Origin: Cloeon dipterum
Taxonomy: Eukaryota > Arthropoda > Insecta > Ephemeroptera > Baetidae
Assembly: GCF_949628265.1 (NCBI RefSeq)
Contig: NC_088790.1
Coordinates: 4,344,545-4,408,544 of the forward strand
Length of the DNA: 64,000 nt
Direction of reading: 5' to 3'
The notes under the pieces are model-generated. The model saw nothing but the letters and a program-made list of their open reading frames with translations, was not told the DNA's origin and searched no databases. The translations under genes and the position numbers were made by a program. Of the stretch, positions 1 through 15,209 are shown in pieces. The first letter of the stretch is position 1. Every line of letters starts with the position of its first letter.

Positions 1-172
1 TTTTTGTACATAGTAACATAAATCAACATGAATGCCTTGGGCAGTATTTTACTCGGGGTGTACGAACTAGTAAAATGCAAGGCATCAACAAAGATGGTTT
101 GAAGTAATTCTTTTCCGCACAGTAAACGAAATGTTCGCCGGGTGACCATGACGTGTGGCTGATGTTGATATA

Positions 173-178
173 TTTAAT
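173..178 (-). terminator. Likely poly(A) signal of ATP synthase alpha
   Basis: On the minus strand this reads ATTAAA, about 65 bases after the TAG stop. ATTAAA is the commonest variant of AATAAA. No perfect AATAAA lies between the stop and the window edge. Positional evidence only. Confidence 0.4.
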
Positions 179-243
179 TTTTCCTCTCTTTTTAGTGTTA
201 CTTATTAAAAGCTACAGTCCTCCGTATTTCCACCTAACAATTT

Positions 244-3847
<3,604 letters not shown>

Positions 3848-4364
3848 TTTTGCTAGCTCGAGCCGGATACAAAAATGGAGGAGGAAGAGAAGGAGTCGTG
3901 GTGCCAACGACACTAGCGCCAGGCTGTTCAACTTCTTCGCTTCAGCTGCGCAAGATCCTAAGAATTGAAAATTCATGAGTAGTAAAAGTAATGAAAATAC
4001 TAAATTTACATTAGAAAATTGGAATTCAAAATTTTTATCGGTATTTGTTTCTCAAATTCGATTTATCATAATTTTGGAATATTGATAAGCTACATAAGCT
4101 AACTGTTTTTGGTACACGCATCTAGTGATCTAGTAGCGCGATAGTTTAAAATTAAAAAAGCGCGGCAAGACTCAAAATATGACTTAAAATCACTTGAGGA
4201 AACTGTAGACTAAAAATTTGGCAATTTGCCTTGATTTTTAAAATAAAAATTTATGAATGTAGTAGAATACTGAGGTCCCTTCATAATTTTATTGCTTTTA
4301 CTAAATTTTAAACAAGAGATTGGGTTCACAACATATATAAAACAAATTGCTTCAATTCAATGAA

Positions 4365-4370
4365 TTTATT
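4365..4370 (-). terminator. Poly(A) signal of AATF, 6 bases after the stop
   Basis: AATAAA on the minus strand, separated from the TAA stop (4379-4377) by only six bases. If used, the 3'UTR would be about 25-40 nt. The 3849-4364 stretch between AATF and the ATP synthase alpha start codon holds no other recognisable feature apart from the latter gene's 5'UTR. Confidence 0.6.
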
Positions 4371-4376
4371 TCAGGC

Positions 4377-6242
4377 TTAGCCTGCAAACAGAGATGCAAA
4401 CAGTTCATTTTTGGCTTCGTCTGTCCATTCACTATGCTCAACTGGAGCCATGAAGTTAACCAACTTAGGAATCACAGTGTATCTTATTTTCCTTCCTTTA
4501 GTTGCTCTTGTGTCGATTTTTCTCTTCATTTTGCTTCTTAGCTTTTGCAAAGCTATCCATTGCCTACAAAATTAATATTTGTTAATTTTAAAATGTCTTT
4601 CAAACTGGCTACAATCACGGTTACCTTCCAAGCTGGACGGGATCTGTGACTGACTCGGATTTTTGTTCAATCAACTCTCGGATAAGCTGATGATAAAAGT
4701 CGTCATCATCAAATATTTCATTGCACGTTTGTTGGGATTTCTCGTCATCAACCTAAAGAAAACTCAGTAAAATTGTTGAAACAGACAGTTTGAAATTTAC
4801 CTTTTCTTCATCATCGCCGATTTCCGATCCTAGAATTCTATAGTTCGATCTTTGAACTCTGGTTCTCTTGAGTAAACGGTTTTTGTCGGCTAAAATGTGT
4901 TCAATTTGCTTTAGAGCAGACTGCTCAAAAGCACTAAAATTCTTGCTGTTGAATTTTCCCTGGGACATTCTTGTTTTTTCACTCCACTTCTGGATGGTTG
5001 AGTTTCGGTAGCTGAGGAAATTATTGTGGACGCCGCCGATGGAGCTCTCATAATCCTCCATCCGCATTTTTTTCTTTGCCGGCATCTTTTCTGCAGGTGT
5101 TTCCTCCAACTCGCCAGCTTCGTCTTCACTGCTTGGAATTTCTTCATCGTCCTCTTTGGCTCTGTGAGATTATGTTAATTTCTAGCATTTTATAAACTGT
5201 TTACTACTTAATACCTTTCCTTTGAGGATAAGTTTTTGGTTTCAGGATTTTGTTTAAAGAGTGTGGCTTGCAACTCAATTAAATTGTTGAGAAGCTTTGT
5301 TGTCCCATTAATGCATTTTAACTGAGCACTCTTGAACTCCTTTCCTCCTTTATCAGCAAACTTGCTGAAGTTCGCAGCTATGGGCATTTGGTTTGCAAAT
5401 TTCAATGTTTTCTGCATCTGAATTCTAATTTCCAGAAGATTTTCCCACAGCACTGAAAATTTTTAATAATAGATTAATAGACATCAACGGGCATAGAGTG
5501 ACAGTTATTACTGAGCTGGTTTTTCACAGCATTTCCTTTCTTCACTTCAGATTTTAAATCAGATGTGGAAAAGTGCTGAAATTTTGTGTCTTTCTCTTTG
5601 TCGCTCTTTTCTTTCTCAGCTTGGGGGAACATGTCACCATCCGCATCATCATATTCCTTGGAACTATCATCACTTACACTACTTTCATCTTCCTCTTCTT
5701 CATCAACCTCATCTGCTTGATCATCTTCCGATTCATCCCTTTTAAGAGAAAATAGGAGTTTTATTTCCTGTCTGTCAACATCATTAATTAATCACATTAC
5801 CTCTCTCCATCAGCGATTTCCTCAGCATCACTACTGGAAGCTCCTTCGTCTTCCTCAGTAGAACTTTCCAAACTTTCGTCTTCATCATCGCTCCGATTCA
5901 AATCCTTCCTGGAAATTTTTCTTCCAGCGTATCTTTTGTCGTCAAACGAAACGGTTTGCCGACGTAGAACACTTGCTTGTTGCTCCTCTTGAGCCTCATC
6001 ATCATAAGTATCAACCAGCTTGGCTCGAGTTGCTAAAATTTCGAACAAGAATTTAAATACAATTTCATATTATATTAATTTTTTTGCACCGAAATTAAAA
6101 CAAAAATATATATTTAGAACAGAAAATTAAAACAATATCAAGGCATACCTTCCTCTGCGTCATCCTCAGGATCAGGTGCAATATCATGAGGTTGAATTAA
6201 TGAAGCAAATTCCTCTGCAAGTGCCGGTTTTTTTGAACTCAT
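4377..6242 (-). CDS. Aatf: AATF / Che-1 / Bfr2-like nucleolar protein (7 coding exons)
   Basis: Orthologue of apoptosis-antagonizing transcription factor AATF (yeast Bfr2), which acts in early 18S pre-rRNA processing in the nucleolus and, in vertebrates, in transcription and survival signalling. Exons: 6242-6149, 6032-5801, 5738-5512, 5452-5215, 5161-4801, 4752-4625, 4563-4377; 488 aa. Residues about 20-160 are very acidic, with long Asp/Glu/Ser runs. The AATF leader domain follows: [15 protein letters not shown], then [13 protein letters not shown]. After a basic patch (KKKMRMEDY) comes [15 protein letters not shown], then [20 protein letters not shown]. The C-terminal TRAUB domain has [19 protein letters not shown] and ends FASLFAG. 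The first ATG lies at the divergent border with JAK. The gene is downstream of no other minus-strand gene nearby, and its 3' end lies only about 500 bp from the ATP synthase alpha start codon. Confidence 0.95.
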
Positions 6243-7342
6243 TTCGTTTAAGTTATATTATACTCGTAATGCAACGGCCGCAAGTGTCGAAAGACGCGCG
6301 TCTGGTGTCTGGTCTTTAATCCTACAAGCATGTAGCACTCCAAGTCCCTGTTGTCCGAGCTGTCCAGGCTCAGCTGCTCGGTCTCGGTTAAATTGGTTCA
6401 AAAAAAAGGTTGGTAGATGTGCCCAGATGTGCCGGGGCAGCGTTTTCACGTGTTGATGCTGCTTACTTAATGGCCGAATTTTGTTTTCGTTGCAGGGCAC
6501 TGGTGCAGTAAATATCACTGTTGCCAACTGAATTTTAATTATAACGCATGAATGAGTAACCCATGAATTTTAATATTATACATACTTGCGTCTTCAATCT
6601 GACCATTATGTATTCATCCTTCACCTTACCAAACTTTCAATTCGTTGATTTCATCTTTTTGACTAATGAAATGAACGATTAAAAAACAACAAAAATGAGA
6701 CCGAACCAACTGAAGACCGGAACCACAAGTATTATTATTTATTCTCTTTGGTTGGCAACGCTGCTTCAACGTGACCGACCACTACTCCTTCGGATGACTG
6801 CCTGGTCTGCCTGCTAACAGTGCTTACAATACAAACCAGCGCACCTTTGTATCATTGATACGTTAGACGTTAGTTAGTTGGAAATCGGTCGGAGTGTAAA
6901 TTTGATCCGTCATATCGGAGTTCTCCAGCATCCCTTACATCTCGATCAACACAAACGCCAGCTTCTTTTAATCTGGTGTTCTTGTTGATTGATTAAACGT
7001 CGAACACTCGCAGATTCCTCGCTTTTCACATCAGGTTTTTTGACATTTTCTTAAAGATAGTCAGCGTTACCTGAAAGCGTCATAGTGGCGGGAGGGATAC
7101 ATTATGATGCTGTAAGGGGGTGCTGTGAAGGGATGAAAGAGCCATTGTCTAACCACTAACAAAATGGTTCTGGAGACGCTTGACTGAGTAGAAAGTAGAA
7201 GCCATCAAAGCAACGGATTTTCACTTTGAAGATATTATGTAAGTGAGCAACATTTTTATTCAATTTATCTACTGTATTAATCCGAAATAATTTATAATTT
7301 GTTAAATCACTAAAGTTTTGTCAATTTGTGTGCCCTTTGCAG
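6243..7342. promoter_or_regulatory. Divergent intergenic promoter region AATF / JAK, with JAK non-coding exon 1
   Basis: This 1.1-kb gap separates the AATF start codon (minus) from the JAK coding exon (plus) and should hold both promoters. A JAK leader exon ends at 7238 with a strong donor (ATTAT/GTAAGTGAG); the intron 7239-7342 ends CCCTTTGCAG. The leader start is not visible. ORFs here on both strands show no family similarity and are best read as chance. Confidence 0.6.
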
Positions 7343-7372
7343 GTGAGAGGATTAAAATCACTCGCCACAATA

Positions 7373-10300
7373 ATGGAGCAGGCTAATCTGAGTGCTGTTG
7401 TCCACCTTTGCGTCAGTAAAGATCAAAAACGTGTCCGTGTGGGGGTTCACAACAAAAGCACTGCTGAGGACCTTTGCGTGCTCGTCGCCAAGATCGCTGG
7501 GATCGGTCCTGTGGCGAGACATCTATTTGCTCTTCGAGTGTCTCCCTGCCTGGACAAAGACTCACCCATTTGGCTCCATCCCAGTGCCAAGATTGAATTG
7601 TTGGACAAACTTGAATTTGAGTTTCGCTTGAGATTTAGAATCGCGGACTTAAAACGTCTTCATAGCATAGACCTGACAGCTTTCAACTACTGTTTCCACC
7701 AAGTGAAAAATGACGTTATGGAAAACAAAGTCCCAGGGATTGAGACTGACAAACACCTTCACGTACTTACTGGTCTTGCAGTAACAGATATGTACCGGGC
7801 CGTATTGGAAAAGGATATGGACCGTGGCGTTATTAAAAAAGAATATAAAAAATATTTACCGAAGGAGATTGTGAAGCAACACTCGATTTTTGCCAGGAAA
7901 CCCATTTTGGAAAACTTTGAAAAAATCCTGACGAGTGAAATTAAAGATCCAAACATGGTCAAATTGCGATACTTCCAGCATTTCGAAGAAATTGCCCCGA
8001 GTTACTTGACAGAAGAATTTAAGGCGAAAATGGACCAAGACGAGGTCGTCTTCAATGCCATTCTAAGGGTCAATCCTTTCCACAAGACTAATCCTGGTAT
8101 TTCGTATTGCAAGGAAAAGGGAAACGAAGTAAGAATCCGAAACTTGTTATCTCTAATTCCTTCATTAATCGGTGGCGTTTTTAGTGGAAAGTACTGTGCT
8201 CCATTGATGAGCTTTGCTTCATCTCTGCACGTGAAGATAATGTATCGGTGGAGATGTCCAGGAGAAACGGAATACCGATTCACATGCAGTTTTTGAGTCG
8301 GCCAAGCATGTACTCGTTTGTTAGTCTGCTCGATGGGTATTTCCGGCTCCTCTCCAAGTGGACATTTAACCTGTGTATGGACATGTACACGCCGTCACTG
8401 ATCAAGCTCCAAGCCCTCAAGTGTCATGGACCAGTCGGGTAAGCACAATCAACAAAATTAAAAGGTTTGATACAGTAAAACTAGAGATCTCAGTCAGCCG
8501 CGAGGTTTCAGGTGACGGCTGGCGGGATCGGCTTAGCTGAATTTTTTGCTCAGCGGCTGGCGCGGCTGACATTACATATTTTAAACGTGAAGTTTGATAG
8601 TGCTGAACAGACCAAAGGGCCGCTAAACAATTTTCTCCTGCATTTTTGAACTTTTTGTACTGGCGTAACTTAGCCTGTCTGCCAGATTCACGGTGGCTGC
8701 CCGCGTGACCAAAAGTTTGCCGTCAGGCGCAGCGCGGCTGGCTGAGACTTCTTAAGTAAAAGCCAAAATTGACTGGTAACTTTGAGAAAAATTAGCTGAG
8801 AACTGTTTCCCGTCTTGTAAATTTAAAATTAAAAAATCAAATTATTACTGTAATCTACAGTTTTTATAATATTTAATTATTGCCACTTGAATAATTAGAT
8901 CATTTTTTCCATTTTACCAACGTACTTGCAGGGGGAACTTTTCCTATGCGAAGCTGCAGGAGAAACGAGACTGCAAACCAGGCTGCTACATCTTGCGAGA
9001 AAGTGAGAGGCAATATGAGGTTTACTTTCTAGATGTGTGCGTGAATGGAAGGTACATTTATTTAAAATAAGCCCCATCAACTTCATTAACATTTTATATG
9101 TTAGGTCCAAGCCGAAGACTTTCAAAATTGAAAAAACTAACTCTGGTCAGTTCATGTTTCAATACGACAGCCAAAACTACCCCAGCGTCCTTGATATAAT
9201 TATCAAATACAAGACTGCACAAGGCGAGCTTCAATTGGAAGAGTGTATTCCACCCTCAGAATTTGGTATTAAAAAAAGACTTGACATCTCTTTTTTACAA
9301 TAAGTTATATATCTCGTTTCCATTAGACCAGTCCCAGTTGCTGCTGTGTCAATTGGATAATCCACATTTCAAAAATGCAGCCAAGTCCGATGAGCTGAGT
9401 GGACCACATTTCATCAACCACAAAAATATTCAGGTCTTCAAAGGTAAACAAGTTTTCCACCGTGATACACAATTTTTTAAAATTCTTAAAATGAACATTC
9501 TCTCAACCAGCACAGTTTTGTGCATTAAATTTAGATTTTATTTTAATCTCTTCCACTTACTAAAAAAGTTTTCATGCTCTCTATTAAAGGGAAAAATCGC
9601 TGGACAAAACTAACCTGTATTTAGAAGCATTTTTTACTAAATATCTGAAAATATTTTCAGATACAATTGCTATAAAATTTAATCTAAATTCTCAAGTTTT
9701 GATTGAAAAATGCTTACCTTTTTGCCAAACATTTCACATCTGCAGGAGACAAGAAGTTCAGAGAAGGAGGAATCTGTGCTGTGTACCGTTGTGTCTTAAC
9801 GTTACCAAAGTCAATCAAACGGGAATGCGCCATGAAGATCGTTATGACAGAGCACGAAGACAAGTACTACAAAGTATAGCGTTCAAGTTTTTTTCCAAAT
9901 ATCATTTCAATAAGAAAATTGATTCTTTAAGGAATACGCCCAACTTGTCAACCAGTGGGCCTTTCTGCAGTCGAATGCAGTGGTGAAGTTCTACGGCATC
10001 ACTCTGTGCAATCCATTTTCCATGGTGACCGAGTACCTGAAGCTCGGCCCTCTGGACAAATACCTCCAAACTCACAAAGGCATCATGGCCCCTGAGGACC
10101 TGGTTGAAGCCAGCGCCGCCTTGTCGACAGCTCTGTGGCACATGGTCTGTCGTGATGGATTTTTTATGACTATCATTATTTCATATTTGGTTTATAGGAG
10201 GAAGAAGGAATTGTCCACGGAAACATTCGATGCCACCAACTGATGGTATCAGCTCACACAGAGCGCACTTTCGAGGTCAAGCTCACCGATCCAGGCCTCC

Positions 10301-13161
10301 ATCAATATACTGAAAGAGAGTACGTTTTCTTAGATAAACTAAAAGTTGTAATTATTTTTTTTTTTTAAATTTGTAGCATTCCATGGATTCCGATTGAGTG
10401 CTATGGAAACCTAAGTCTGGCAGGAAAGTCTAAGTTTGCAGATGTTTGGGCATTTGGCACCACTCTCTGGCAGATTTTCTCATTCGGCATGAACCCTTGT
10501 CATGTAGATGTCTCGTTTTATTCCAAGATGGTACAATCCTCTAATCATTTTTAAAATTGTATAAATCTATTTGCGTGGCTGTACAGTTTTACACCAAGAA
10601 CAGATTGCCAAAACCAGAAGGCTGTCCAGCAGACATTTACCGTCTCCTCTTGGAAACCTGGAACATTGATTTCCACAGCCGGAAGAGACCACAAGCTATT
10701 TTGCGGGACATCAATCAGCAGATGTACCAAGGTATCAATCAGTGTGTTATTTTTTCTGAAATTCCATAAAAGCGAAAAAGTGGTGATTACACAATATATT
10801 AAAACTTGGTGATACTTATTTTTCTCATTTAAGAGATAATCAAGGTCAAAGTAATTTTGCACTCTGAAAATCAAGGTCTTCTGACATATGGCTATTATTG
10901 TTTAGTTTTTGAGCGGATTTGATTCACATTGGATTGAAAATGATTAATTGAGACTTTTCTAGGTCCTGATCAAGGGTTAGGACCACCCTTTGTCCTCGGA
11001 AACGCAATTTTTTAATTATCATTTCCCGGTTTACATAAGGCTGAATTAATTTAATAATTTCTCCTAAACTAAAATGTTGAATCCTAAGAGTTTCTTTGTG
11101 AGAATTTTGAATAGTAATAATAATACAAATTTTCATTTTATTCTACAGTTTACAACTCAAGAAGGAAACACAATTACGCCATTCCTTCCGAGCCGAAAAG
11201 CAAACTCGACACTATCTCCTCTGCCAATTATAGTCTTTCAGCTTCATGCGTCAGTCTTTCATCAGGCACAACAGGCAAGTGTTTAATTCAATTTGCAGAA
11301 ATAAATTAAATTAATTATTAAAATTAGATCTCACAGATCTGGATGAGTCAAAGCACTTCTTTAATGGCCTCATAAATGGGCTGTCCCTCGACAATTTAAG
11401 CCTGAACGAGGTTAGTAACTGGCTCCAAATAATTTATTTTCTGCAACGCCTCTAACTGTTGTTCACTTCCAGAACGATCCTATGGATTTCCTAGTAGACA
11501 ACTCAAATGCTGGCTTGAATACCATTTTCGAACTTGATGGTTGCCACGTCGAGTTTTTGTCGAAAATTGGTTCGGTAAGTTTTGGCAGATTTTTTTCCTT
11601 CAAATCAATTGCATTCGGACTCTCTTTAGGGGAACTATGGTGAGGTTTTCCAAGGGAAAATGTCTAGTCCCGGTGGAGCGGATATGCCTGAGAGGCTGGT
11701 AGCCATAAAGCAAGTGAGGGACAACGGCAGAGTGTCAAACTACCTGATAGATTTTCAGAGGGAAATCAATATCATGAAGGTAGCTATGCGTGACCTCAAG
11801 TTAACACCAATAACCTTAGACCTCTTTCCAGACTCTGGAGCACCCAAACATTGTGCAAATCATTGGAGTTGTTGAAGGGCCTCAAATTTCTCTTGTGATG
11901 GAGTTTGTGGCTCATGGTTCCTTGGATTGTTATTTGAAAATCAATCGGGACAGCATCAGCCAAGCGCAACTCTTGAAGTTTTCTCTCGACATCGCTAAGG
12001 TAGGATTTCCTAACCAGTTTTTGGGATATTTTGGAATTATTTTGGTGAAAATTGGTTTTTTATACGTGAATTTAACAGTATTAATTCATTTAAGGCTGAT
12101 AAACCTTTTCTGATAGTATTAATCATCTCTCAAAACATTTTTGTTTTAAAGATTTTTGGGGTTAGGAGGTGGAAATTAAACCTTGCGGGATTTTCAACAA
12201 ATTCTTCTCTTTATAACCACCACTACAGATTTATTATTATTTGCTACTCAAAATTTATCGACAAAATCTTCATTTTTATGGGACAATCTTGGAAAACTGT
12301 GAGATCTCAGTATCTCATCTCCCAGAGGCGCAATTTAAAAAATAAAGTGTGCTTTGAAGTCCTCTTTCACAGCCTAATAGAACTAACACAAAATTTGATG
12401 TTATGGGTCAATGTCAAAGGTCACTTCTTTTATTTTAAGTTTTTAATTAACGTTAAAACATTAGAATTTTAAAATGTACTCAAAAGTTGTTCCATAACAT
12501 GCTTCGTAATAATTCAAGATCGGATTTCTTTTACATTTTGGACAATTTCCACTCCAGAAGTCAAAATACATTTTTCGACTCAATCATATTTTGAAAAATA
12601 AAAACCAAACCTGACCAAGCCTAAAATTTTTCAGGGCATGAACTACCTTGGACGAAAAAAAATCGTCCACAGAGATCTTGCATCGCGCAATATTCTAGTT
12701 GCCAGTCACGAACACGTCAAAATTTCTGACTTTGGATTGGCGCAGTACATGAACAATGACAACCACTATCAGTGGCAAACACATAGAGAACTGCCCATCA
12801 AATGGTAATTGTTTTCTCAATTCTCGGTGCTAGCTAACCTTTGATCAAATTCAGGTACGCCCCTGAAAGTATGCTACACGGCTTATTCTACCCCCTCAGT
12901 GATGTCTGGTCTTACGGAGTGACTCTGTACGAACTCTTTTCGTATGGCGAGGATCCTGAACTGAAGGACGATGGAGGTCATTCTTACGAAGACAACCTAC
13001 AATTTCACGAAGCACTAAAAGCTGGCCAAAGACTTCCATGTCCTGACACATGTCCGCAACAAGTATATTGCAAACTGATGGTGCCATGCTGGGAATTTGA
13101 AATGAAAGACCGACCAAGTTTCTTCAAACTGATAGAAACAGTTAAAAGTATATCGCTGTAG
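7373..13161 (+). CDS. hop: Janus kinase, hopscotch type (17 coding exons)
   Basis: Non-receptor tyrosine kinase of the JAK/STAT pathway, bound to the cytoplasmic tail of Domeless-type receptors. Exons: 7373-8128, 8185-8438, 8932-9051, 9105-9265, 9327-9443, 9746-9873, 9932-10144, 10198-10319, 10377-10530, 10587-10731, 11149-11274, 11328-11410, 11473-11574, 11630-11779, 11832-11999, 12635-12804, 12855-13161; 1091 aa. FERM domain about 1-335; SH2 about 337-430 (GNFSYAKLQEKRDCKPGCYI; the phosphotyrosine-pocket Arg lies in YILRESE). Pseudokinase about 465-725 has HGN for HRD (590-592) and DPG for DFG (614-616). Kinase about 815-1091 has IGSGNYGEV, VAIK, HRDLASRN (HRD 945-947), DFG (965-967) and WYAPES. 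The last exon ends at TAG. The start ATG is the first in the coding exon and opens the FERM fold. Intron 11 is GC-AG; intron 2 (8439-8931) carries a MITE. Confidence 0.96.
8484..8752. mobile_element. Candidate TA-flanked MITE in JAK intron 2
   Basis: About 269 bp bounded by imperfect terminal inverted repeats: the left end reads GAGATCTCAGTCAGCCGCG, and the right end, reverse-complemented, reads AGAAGTCTCAGCCAGCCGCG. TA dinucleotides at 8482-8483 and 8753-8754 could be the target duplication. It is more GC-rich than the surrounding intron and has no ORF. The interior holds further inverted GGCTGGCG/GCGGCTG words. The family would be Tc1/mariner-like by the TA site; this is inference. Confidence 0.6.
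12290..12405 (+). repeat. Dispersed repeat family C, copy 1 (JAK intron 15)
   Basis: Contains AAAATAAAGTGTGCTTTGAA and then GAACTAACAC plus AAATTTGATG, words shared in the same order with 21175-21240, 22490-22700 and, inverted, 48105-48205. Diverged, non-coding. It lies in the 635-bp intron 12000-12634, where nothing else is recognised. Confidence 0.55.
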
Positions 13162-13555
13162 AAAGAAACTCTCGCTAATGTGATCCTCTTGCATTTAAGG
13201 TGCCAAATTTTATCAGTTCAAACTATTCCTGAAAGGCAAACTAAGCCTAAAATAATTTGGATTTGAGGGTCATAAATTAATCAGATCTGAATCTTCATGT
13301 CCCTGTATTCACGTGATCATTACTAATAATTGGTCAGTTTTACCTAGATGACAAGGGGGTTTTTCATGTGGTTTTTTTAATTATAATGAATATCTTGCGT
13401 AAATGTATATATGGTAATTTAGTTTACAGATATTAACCCATTGACTGATCCAAAATTTTTTAATTTTATCAATTTTAGTCCTATTAGTGTTATGAAGCGA
13501 TGTATTAAAAAAAATTGGTAATGTCTCTTTTAGCAAGGTGAATCTTACGGTGATT

Positions 13556-13561
13556 AATAAA
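13556..13561 (+). terminator. Poly(A) signal of JAK
   Basis: AATAAA about 395 bases after the TAG stop, the first perfect signal on this strand downstream of the gene. Confidence 0.5.
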
Positions 13562-13958
13562 ATACCTGTTGAAATTTTAAAGTGAAGATCACTGTTGATT
13601 GCTAAACTTTCAGGTGAAATTAATGTTTAAGCTAGCAGTTCCTCTGGTTTCCTTGACTAATCAAGACAATTACCGACTAATAATTGAAGAATTAACTAAA
13701 GCAGATTTAGTTGATTAAGCAGGATCATGCAGTAAATAAAAGCAGAATGGATCGGTTTCAATACGTATATTGATTAATCAAGAATCTCAATACTTGTGCA
13801 TATGATTTTACAAATTAATGTTCTTTTCCCGAATTCGCGTGTTTAAACTTCGTGTGTCTTTCACTTTGTGTCCTTTAGGCACTTCTTCGCGGCTTGGTTG
13901 TGTACTCACAGTTTAGATGACCATTTTACGTGTGATAAGCTTTGTTGGTCACTCACAG

Positions 13959-14195
13959 ATGAGTTGGCTGTGCTCTCGCTGCCTGGTGCTAGTGCTGGCC
14001 TTGCAAGCGCTGTCTTCTGCTGGTGGAGAAATGTTCTTACAGTGTCCTTGTGGCTATTTAGTTGAAGATCGTGGCGGTCTTACACCTTTCCTGTGTGGGA
14101 GCAGGAAAAGTAGTTCTGTCCATTTGGATTTGACGCAGACACAGGAAAACCCACTTGAAAACCTGTATCCAGAACTCAGTAACCACAGGTGCTGA
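13959..14195 (+). CDS. Hypothetical short secreted protein (doubtful)
   Basis: 78-codon ORF. The N-terminus MSWLCSRCLVLVLALQALSS reads as a signal peptide (positive residue, Leu/Val core, small residues before AGG). The predicted mature part has four Cys (FLQCPCGYL, FLCGS, NHRC) and no dibasic processing site. An in-frame ATG at 13917 would place 14 residues before the hydrophobic core. It lies downstream of the JAK 3' end. I recognise no family. Coding status is unproven; it might also be one exon of a longer transcript. Confidence 0.25.
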   Translation: MSWLCSRCLVLVLALQALSSAGGEMFLQCPCGYLVEDRGGLTPFLCGSRKSSSVHLDLTQTQENPLENLYPELSNHRC

Positions 14196-14542
14196 TCGGG
14201 CCTATTTGCTAAGTCCGTGGCCTCTGTTAGCACTTTCACTTCACTTGGACTGACTGAGAAGACAGAGATTTGACTTCTTAGTCTGGGGTGTCTCATAAGA
14301 CTGTCGTTGCCTTTCCTGGACGGAGAGCTTCTCTCCTGCACGTCCGAAAACATCTTAAATTTGGTTGGTGAAAGAAATGGCCAATAGTGAATCTTGTCCT
14401 TCTTTCGATGCACTCATTGGTAGACTCACTAATTATGTGTCCTACTCTCTACCACCAAGCACAACGTCCTGTCACACGGGTCACTCACCCTCCCAAAGTC
14501 ATTAATCTACATTGCTGTTATTGTTGTTTCTGCAAACAACCA

Positions 14543-14824
14543 GATGTACGTGTTGAATTTGGGTTCTTTGCGATTTACATGTGGACAATGTCCTTTTTTT
14601 ATGAGTGAACAATGTGTATGGATTAAATATAACCTGCTGTTCTTAATTCAATAGACCTTTCTTAAGGGATGATTCCGAGAAACTGATGTACGTGTCGAAT
14701 TTGGGTTCTTTGCGATTTACATGTGGACAGTGTCCTTTTTTGAGAGTGAACAATGTGTATGGATAAAATAGAACCTGCTGTTCTTAATACAATAGACCTT
14801 CTTAAGGGATGATTCCGAGAAACT
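14543..14824. repeat. Direct tandem duplication, unit 142 bp, two copies
   Basis: Copies 14543-14684 and 14685-14824 abut without a spacer. They differ by scattered substitutions and 1-2 base indels (about 95 percent identical by eye). Shared words include GGGTTCTTTGCGATTTACAT and CTTAAGGGATGATTCCGAGA. No ORF, no terminal inverted repeats. Confidence 0.93.
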
Positions 14825-15173
14825 GTCGTTTTGACCTTTTCTCACGGTTACACATTTAAAAAATTCTTCCGGCTACATTGTTGTGTTACTTTATCGAGAT
14901 CTGGTCACCACGTTTGTTCATTAATCATTGCACAAGTATTGAGTTTGGTATCTAATTATTGCCTTCTTACCAACGTAATTACCTATCCATTCTATTATTA
15001 ATTGCGAAAATTTATTTTATAATATGCTGAAATAGCAGAGATATTACAAAATTGTCTGTAAAAATAACCACCCCATAATTGTAACAAAGATATTTGTTTA
15101 GTTGTTAATCTAAAAATAAGTTAAATAAAAAAATATAATTTTCTTAACAATAGAAGATATAAATATATTTTAT

Positions 15174-15179
15174 TTTATT
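15174..15179 (-). terminator. Poly(A) signal of PNGase
   Basis: AATAAA on the minus strand, about 31 bases after the TGA stop at 15212-15210. A second overlapping signal lies just beyond it. Confidence 0.65.
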
Positions 15180-15209
15180 GAATAGCACATAGCATTGCCA
15201 ATGAAAAAA

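Larger units (their letters stand above)
13562..15170. other. Intergenic region between JAK and PNGase 3' ends
   Basis: Both flanking genes end into this 1.6-kb stretch (JAK on plus, PNGase on minus). It contains the doubtful ORF at 13959-14195 and the tandem duplication at 14543-14824. The remainder is AT-rich and I see nothing else in it. Confidence 0.6.

Noticed and set aside
3848-3976. 43-residue N-terminal extension of ATP synthase alpha from an upstream ATG
   Set aside because: The start at 3847 gives the family-standard presequence; the extension is hydrophobic, irregular and lies in the 5'UTR.
7328-8296. JAK FERM ORF read straight through to the stop at 8296
   Set aside because: A 56-base intron (8129-8184) with GT-AG ends restores the conserved end of the FERM domain, whereas read-through loses it.
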